This document shows, one piece after another, positions 14,645 through 18,820 of a stretch of 18,820 nt of DNA. The stretch is taken from the NCBI GenBank assembly GCA_947588865.1, contig CANPYQ010000013.1, positions 1 through 18,820 on the forward strand, given 5' to 3'. Made by a program: the position numbers and the translations under genes. Position 1 is the stretch's first letter. Each line of letters opens with the position of its first letter. The stretch is from an uncultured Bacilli bacterium. Lineage in GTDB: Bacteria; Bacillota_I; Bacilli_A; RF39; UBA660. The notes beneath the pieces were generated by a model. That model saw only the letters and a list, made by a program, of their open reading frames with translations. It made no database searches and had not been told where the DNA came from.

Positions 14645-16924
14645 CTATTTATTATTTGCATTTAAAATATTTTTTTCACAAATATTAGAAATTAAATTAA
14701 ATAAACCAATATCTAATAAAAATACTAAAAATATATATATTATAAAAATAGGTTTTAATAATACCATTTCAAAGATTTTAGGTATACCTATAATACAAAT
14801 CAAAAAAGCAATAATTAATAGAATAAATAATATTAATCGCAATCTGTTAAATTTATAACATATTTTATATAATAATATAAATCCTGTAAAAGCTACTAAA
14901 ATAACAGCTATAGTCGATACTTCATCTGGATTTATATTAAATACTTTAGCTATAACCATTACACTAACAACATTTAAAACTATAGTAAGTCCTCCTGGTA
15001 ATGATCTTTTTAATATATTCAGGAAAAACTTGCCCTTTATTATACCATAATTTGGTTCTAATGCAAGTATAAATGCTGGGATACCAATAGTAATAGCACT
15101 AACTAGACTAAGTTGTATTGGTTCGAAAGGATAATTCATAGGTATAAATAAAAATATTATTGCAAGTAAAGTTGCATATGTAGTTTTCGTTAAAAATAAA
15201 GATGCAGACCGCTCAATATTATTAATTGTTCTTCTTCCTTCTTCTACTATTTTTGGTATAGCATCAAAATCTGAATTAAGTAAGACTAATTCAGAAACAT
15301 TACGGGCTGCGTCTGAACCACTAGCCATAGCAATACTACAATCTGCTTCTTTTAGAGCTAGTACATCATTTACACCATCACCTGTCATAGCTACAGTATG
15401 ACCATTTGATTTTAAAGCTTGTATTAAAATTTTCTTTTGGTTGGGGCTTACTCTACAAAATATGTTATAATTTTCAACTAATATATGATTCATATTAGTT
15501 TTATTTTTCGACATATCAATACAATTTATATTATCAAAATTTAACCTTTTAGCAATTTTTAGAATTGATTTCTCACTATCACCACTTATAATTTTTATAT
15601 CTACTCCCTGTTTTCTTAAATAATTTAAAGTATTCAATGCACTAGTTCTTATTTTATCTTTTAACAATATTAATGCAATATTATCCTTATCATTTTTGAG
15701 AAGTACTAATCTATAATCAGAATACTTTTCTACTAGTGAATTCATTTTTTTACTACTATCTAATATTTCGGGAGCACCTAATATATACTTATCTTCTTTA
15801 AAAGTAACACTCGAATATTTTTTTTCTGATGAAAACGACTCTTTTTCTAAACAAGTATAATCTACATTAGCATTAAATCTCCTACTAATAGCTTTCATAG
15901 TCTCATTATCATCAAACAATTCTCTAGAAATTGCGGACAATATTTTTTCATAGTCATATTTTTTATTTAAGGATATAACATCTTCTACTTCCATTACACC
16001 CTCTGTGAGTGTACCAGTTTTATCTAGACATATAGTATCAACTCGCGCTAAAGTTTCTATACAATATAATTGTTGAACTAATACTTTTCTTTTAGATAAT
16101 CTTATAACGCTTACAGCTAGTACTGTACTAGTCAAAAGAACAAGTCCTTCTGGTATCATACCTATAATTGCTGCTACAGTATTTACTATTGCATCATTAA
16201 TACTGTTACCAGAAATATTATATTGTCTTAAAAATAATATCAAACCTAAAGGAATTATTATAATTGATATTATTTTAATTATTCTTTTTAATGTATTCAT
16301 TATTTCAGAATTTATTTTTTTTATGTATTTAGCCTCTTTCGTTATCTTTGATGCATAACTACTTTCTCCAATTTTATCTACTCTTGCTATGCATTTACCA
16401 CTAACTATAAAACTTCCTGAATATAAATAATCACCAATATTTTTTGTAATTAAATCCTCTTCTCCACTTATTAAAGACTCATTTACTTCAACTGTACCAT
16501 CTAAAATAATAGAATCTGCAATTACTTGTTGTCCCCTTTTAAATTTAATTATATCATCTAATACAACATTATTCATATCAATTAGTTTTTCACTAGAGTC
16601 TCTTATTACGGTTACTTTACTATTTGAAATTATAGAAAGTTTATCAACAATTATTTTTGACCTAATTTCTTGTATAATACTTATTAATGTATTACAAATA
16701 ACTACACCTAAAAACAATAAATTTTTATAAGATTTAACCCATAATATTAGTAAACCTAAACCTAAGTTTAAAATATTAAATAAAGTAAAAACATTGTAAA
16801 ATACAATTTGACTTATTGTTTTTGTTTTAATTTCTGTATTATAATTAATGTCATTATTTATTATCCTATAATTTACTTGTGAATTTGTTAGTCCTTCATC
16901 AATTTTTGGGTTATATCTAATCAT
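14645..16924 (-). CDS. P-type cation-transporting ATPase, CtpE-like (possibly Ca2+)
   Basis: A 759-aa P-type ATPase without N-terminal heavy-metal domains. Two N-terminal helices (about 39-62, 66-84) precede the actuator domain, where the TGES loop reads SGEE (153-156). GMIPEGLVLLTS (255-266) in helix four holds the PEGL ion-site motif. CLDKTGTLTEG (299-309) holds the phosphorylated Asp301, ILGAPEIL (381-388) marks the nucleotide domain, and ISGDS (446-450) and MTGDGVNDVLALKEAD (513-528, Asp516/Asp520) the hinge. About six C-terminal helices follow. The PEGL motif and lack of CPC-type metal motifs exclude copper/zinc P1B pumps. The overall layout resembles mycobacterial CtpE, reported as a calcium transporter, and its Bacillota relatives. 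The ATG at 16924 follows GAGAGTGA. A ZIP transporter is next in the operon, hinting at linked divalent cation homeostasis. Family certain; ion inferred. Confidence 0.85.
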   Translation of the reverse strand: MIRYNPKIDEGLTNSQVNYRIINNDINYNTEIKTKTISQIVFYNVFTLFNILNLGLGLLILWVKSYKNLLFLGVVICNTLISIIQEIRSKIIVDKLSIISNSKVTVIRDSSEKLIDMNNVVLDDIIKFKRGQQVIADSIILDGTVEVNESLISGEEDLITKNIGDYLYSGSFIVSGKCIARVDKIGESSYASKITKEAKYIKKINSEIMNTLKRIIKIISIIIIPLGLILFLRQYNISGNSINDAIVNTVAAIIGMIPEGLVLLTSTVLAVSVIRLSKRKVLVQQLYCIETLARVDTICLDKTGTLTEGVMEVEDVISLNKKYDYEKILSAISRELFDDNETMKAISRRFNANVDYTCLEKESFSSEKKYSSVTFKEDKYILGAPEILDSSKKMNSLVEKYSDYRLVLLKNDKDNIALILLKDKIRTSALNTLNYLRKQGVDIKIISGDSEKSILKIAKRLNFDNINCIDMSKNKTNMNHILVENYNIFCRVSPNQKKILIQALKSNGHTVAMTGDGVNDVLALKEADCSIAMASGSDAARNVSELVLLNSDFDAIPKIVEEGRRTINNIERSASLFLTKTTYATLLAIIFLFIPMNYPFEPIQLSLVSAITIGIPAFILALEPNYGIIKGKFFLNILKRSLPGGLTIVLNVVSVMVIAKVFNINPDEVSTIAVILVAFTGFILLYKICYKFNRLRLILFILLIIAFLICIIGIPKIFEMVLLKPIFIIYIFLVFLLDIGLFNLISNICEKNILNANNK

Positions 16925-16944
16925 AAAATCACTCTCTTTTATAA

Positions 16945-16953
16945 ATTATAACA
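16945..16953 (-). promoter_or_regulatory. Predicted extended -10 promoter of the ATPase-ZIP operon
   Basis: TGTTATAAT on the minus strand: perfect TATAAT (16945-16950) with TGN. The -35 position is T-rich (TTTTCT) and overlaps the U tract of the mutS terminator. The -10 ends 20 bases before the ATPase ATG. Confidence 0.52.
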
Positions 16954-16964
16954 TTTATGAGTGC

Positions 16965-16993
16965 AAAAGAAAAGAAGTAAAATTTATTACTTC
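16965..16993 (-). terminator. Intrinsic terminator of mutS
   Basis: Minus strand: GAAGTAA (16987-16993), six-base loop, TTACTTC (16974-16980), followed by TTTTCTTTT (16965-16973). A perfect 7-bp stem starting 16 bases after the mutS stop codon. Confidence 0.68.
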
Positions 16994-17009
16994 AGAATAA
17001 TAAATAAAT

Positions 17010-18820
17010 CTATACTTGTTTATTATTTAAATTATCTTTAAGTTCACATATTAAATTCAAAGCCTCAATCGGTGTCATGTTCATAGGATCAATACTTTTT
17101 AGTTTTTTCTCAATTTTTGATTCTTTTTCTGTCACAAAATCAAGTGGTAATGATTCTTGAATAAGTATATCTCTTTTCTTTTCTTTAGATTCATAAATAT
17201 TTAATATGTCATTAGCTCTTTTTATTAAACAATCAGGTAAATTAGCAAGTTTTGCAACATGTATTCCATAACTTTTGTCAATACTACCATCTTTTATTTT
17301 ATGTAAAAATGTTACCTTACCATTCTCCTCATAAGCTGATACATGGACATTTTTTAAATATTTCAAATTATTTTCTAAATCAGTAAGTTCATGATAATGT
17401 GTTGAAAACATAGTTTTACAACCAATATTGTCGTGTATATATTCTATTATTGATTGTGCAAGCGCCATACCATCAAATGTTGCAGTTCCTCTACCTAGCT
17501 CATCAAAGAGAATTAATGAATTTTTTGTAGCATTACTTATCGCATTATTAGCTTCATTCATTTCTACCATAAAAGTAGATTCTCCACTAACCAAGTCATC
17601 ACTAGCACCTATCCTTGTATATATTGCATCAAATATAGGAAGTGTTGCACTAGTAGCTGGAATAAAACACCCAATTTGTGCCATTATAACTGTTATAGCA
17701 AGTTGTCTCATATATGTACTTTTACCAGCCATGTTGGGGCCTGTAATTAACAATATATTTTTGTCCTCGCCCATGTATATATCATTTCCTACATACTCAG
17801 TATTTAAAACTTTTTCAACTACAGCATGCCTATTATCTTTAATATCTATAATTCTTTTTTCTGTTATTATCGGTCTTATATAATTATTTTCTTCTGTTAC
17901 TGTAGAAAAAGCTTGAAGTACATCAATCTGACTTATTGTTTTTGCTACCTCCTGAAGCTTTGGTATATATTTTTTTACATTATCTCTAATGCTAATAAAT
18001 AGTTCATATTCCAAATTTATTATTCTTTCCTCAGCATTTAAAATCATAGATTCTTTTTCTTTAAGTATTGGGCTTATATATCTTTCACAATTACTTAAAG
18101 TTTGTTTTCTCTCATAACCATATTCATCTTTTACTAAATTTGTCATACCTTTTGAAACTTCTATAAAATACCCAAACACTTTATTATAACCTACTTTTAA
18201 GGTTTTAATTCCAGTTCGAATTTTTTCTTCAGATTCAAATTTAGCTATAAAATTCTTACCATTAGCCCTAATGCTCTTTATTTCATCTAACTCTTTGTTA
18301 TAGTTTTCTTTAATCAAATATCCTTCTTTTATTCCTAATGGTGGATTTTCATATATAGATTTATCAAGTAATTCATACAATTCGCTCAATGTTTCTATAT
18401 CTTTAAAATTTATAGAATTTAATATTTTTTTTATATCTGGCAAAACTTTAAGGGAATTTTTTAGTTGGAGTAAGTCTCTAGCGTTAGCATTCCCAAATGC
18501 AATTCTACCACTTAAACGCTCTAGATCATAAACTTCATCAAGTAAATTTTTTAGATCTTCTTTCATAATAAATTCTTCTAGTAATTTTTCTACTATATCA
18601 TACCTTTTATTTATTTCATCTTTATTTATTAAAGGATTCTCTATATAAGTTTTAAGAAGCCTAGATCCCATAGCTGTTTTAGTTTTGTCAAGTAACCATA
18701 TTAATGAATATTGCCTTTGTTTTAATCTTAAAGTTTCCGTTAATTCTAAATTTCTTTTAGTATGAATATCCATTTTTAAATAATCATGTTGTTTTTTTAT
18801 TTCTACTTTTTTTAAATGGC
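17010..18820 (-). CDS. mutS: DNA mismatch repair protein MutS (partial, 5' end off the right edge)
   Basis: About 603 codons of MutS, the protein that recognises mismatches and, with ATP, recruits MutL. An in-frame ATG occurs at 18773, but the frame stays open to the edge and reads HLKKVEIKKQHDYLK before it. That leads straight into MDIHTKRNLEL, a conserved point inside the core domain, so the real start lies outside and the mismatch-binding domain I and connector are missing here. Counting from that Met: core/lever region 1-270 with RNLEL and GYFIEVSKG (201-209); Walker A GPNMAGKST (345-353); STFMVEM (399-405); Walker B LILFDELGRGTATFDG (420-435); and STHYHELTDLE (457-467). The C-terminal SYGIHVAKLANLP and MTPIEALNLI segments identify MutS1, not MutS2. 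A terminator follows. The downstream neighbour is not mutL. Confidence 0.95.
   Translation of the reverse strand, partial: HLKKVEIKKQHDYLKMDIHTKRNLELTETLRLKQRQYSLIWLLDKTKTAMGSRLLKTYIENPLINKDEINKRYDIVEKLLEEFIMKEDLKNLLDEVYDLERLSGRIAFGNANARDLLQLKNSLKVLPDIKKILNSINFKDIETLSELYELLDKSIYENPPLGIKEGYLIKENYNKELDEIKSIRANGKNFIAKFESEEKIRTGIKTLKVGYNKVFGYFIEVSKGMTNLVKDEYGYERKQTLSNCERYISPILKEKESMILNAEERIINLEYELFISIRDNVKKYIPKLQEVAKTISQIDVLQAFSTVTEENNYIRPIITEKRIIDIKDNRHAVVEKVLNTEYVGNDIYMGEDKNILLITGPNMAGKSTYMRQLAITVIMAQIGCFIPATSATLPIFDAIYTRIGASDDLVSGESTFMVEMNEANNAISNATKNSLILFDELGRGTATFDGMALAQSIIEYIHDNIGCKTMFSTHYHELTDLENNLKYLKNVHVSAYEENGKVTFLHKIKDGSIDKSYGIHVAKLANLPDCLIKRANDILNIYESKEKKRDILIQESLPLDFVTEKESKIEKKLKSIDPMNMTPIEALNLICELKDNLNNKQV

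Noticed and set aside
14632..14661. Ten-codon longer start for the ZIP transporter
   Set aside because: AGGAGG lies inside this stretch, 6 bases before ATG 14631, and the longer start would overlap the ATPase stop.
17428..17883. Plus-strand 151-codon frame
   Set aside because: Shadow of the mutS ATPase domain on the opposite strand.
18773..18773. ATG at 18773 as the start of a short MutS
   Set aside because: The frame stays open to the right edge and reads conserved MutS core sequence before this Met; the gene is cut by the window.
1..18820. Mycoplasma-type code (TGA = Trp)
   Set aside because: Tryptophans checked use TGG, and genes such as ymfH and the hydrolase end properly at TGA.
1..18820. 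CRISPR array, phage, toxin-antitoxin or defence genes
   Set aside because: No regularly spaced direct repeats and no such gene families seen on either strand.

Overview
The window is an AT-rich stretch (by eye roughly three quarters A+T) of a bacterial chromosome. Shine-Dalgarno sites are strong (AGGAGG/GGTGA), promoters are sigma-A-like, and the genes are typical of Bacillota (YmfF/YmfH-type M16 pair, DUF3048/YerB, NfeD-SPFH pair, membrane-anchored MurF). TGG encodes tryptophan and TGA is used as a stop (for example at 224-226 and 8876-8878), so this is the standard bacterial code and not the Mycoplasma code. My best guess is an uncultured, gut-type Bacilli/Mollicutes-related or clostridial lineage with a peptidoglycan wall. 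The sequence alone does not settle this.

Every intact gene is on the minus strand, so transcription runs from right to left. From the right: the ATPase half of mutS (cut by the right edge, with its own terminator); a CtpE-like P-type cation ATPase followed by a ZIP metal transporter, ended by a hairpin near 13730; a ~470-bp stretch with no convincing gene; dinB (DNA polymerase IV) with a good promoter and a near-consensus Gram-positive LexA box; a tight nfeD / SPFH / CPBP-protease operon with promoter and terminator; an alpha/beta hydrolase / murF / ddl operon that makes D-Ala-D-Ala and adds it to the peptidoglycan precursor, ended by a terminator that overlaps the ddl stop codon; a membrane-anchored DUF3048 protein; an HD-domain phosphohydrolase; tRNA-Arg(CCU) with a terminator; a decayed, probably transposase-derived relic on the plus strand; deoD / ymfF / ymfH; and the start of secG at the left edge.

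Most of the window is housekeeping: mismatch repair and translesion synthesis, cell wall precursor synthesis, membrane quality control, divalent cation transport, purine salvage and protein secretion. I found no CRISPR array, intact insertion sequence, phage gene or defence island. The points most worth a second look are the membrane-domain MurF fusion, the CPBP protease overlapping the NfeD/SPFH pair, the ATPase-ZIP pair, the LexA box at dinB, the transposase-like relic beside tRNA-Arg, and the repeated use of extended -10 promoters with very short leaders. Three starts differ from the longest open frame: the ZIP transporter starts at 14631, the alpha/beta hydrolase at 9613, and mutS continues past the right edge.
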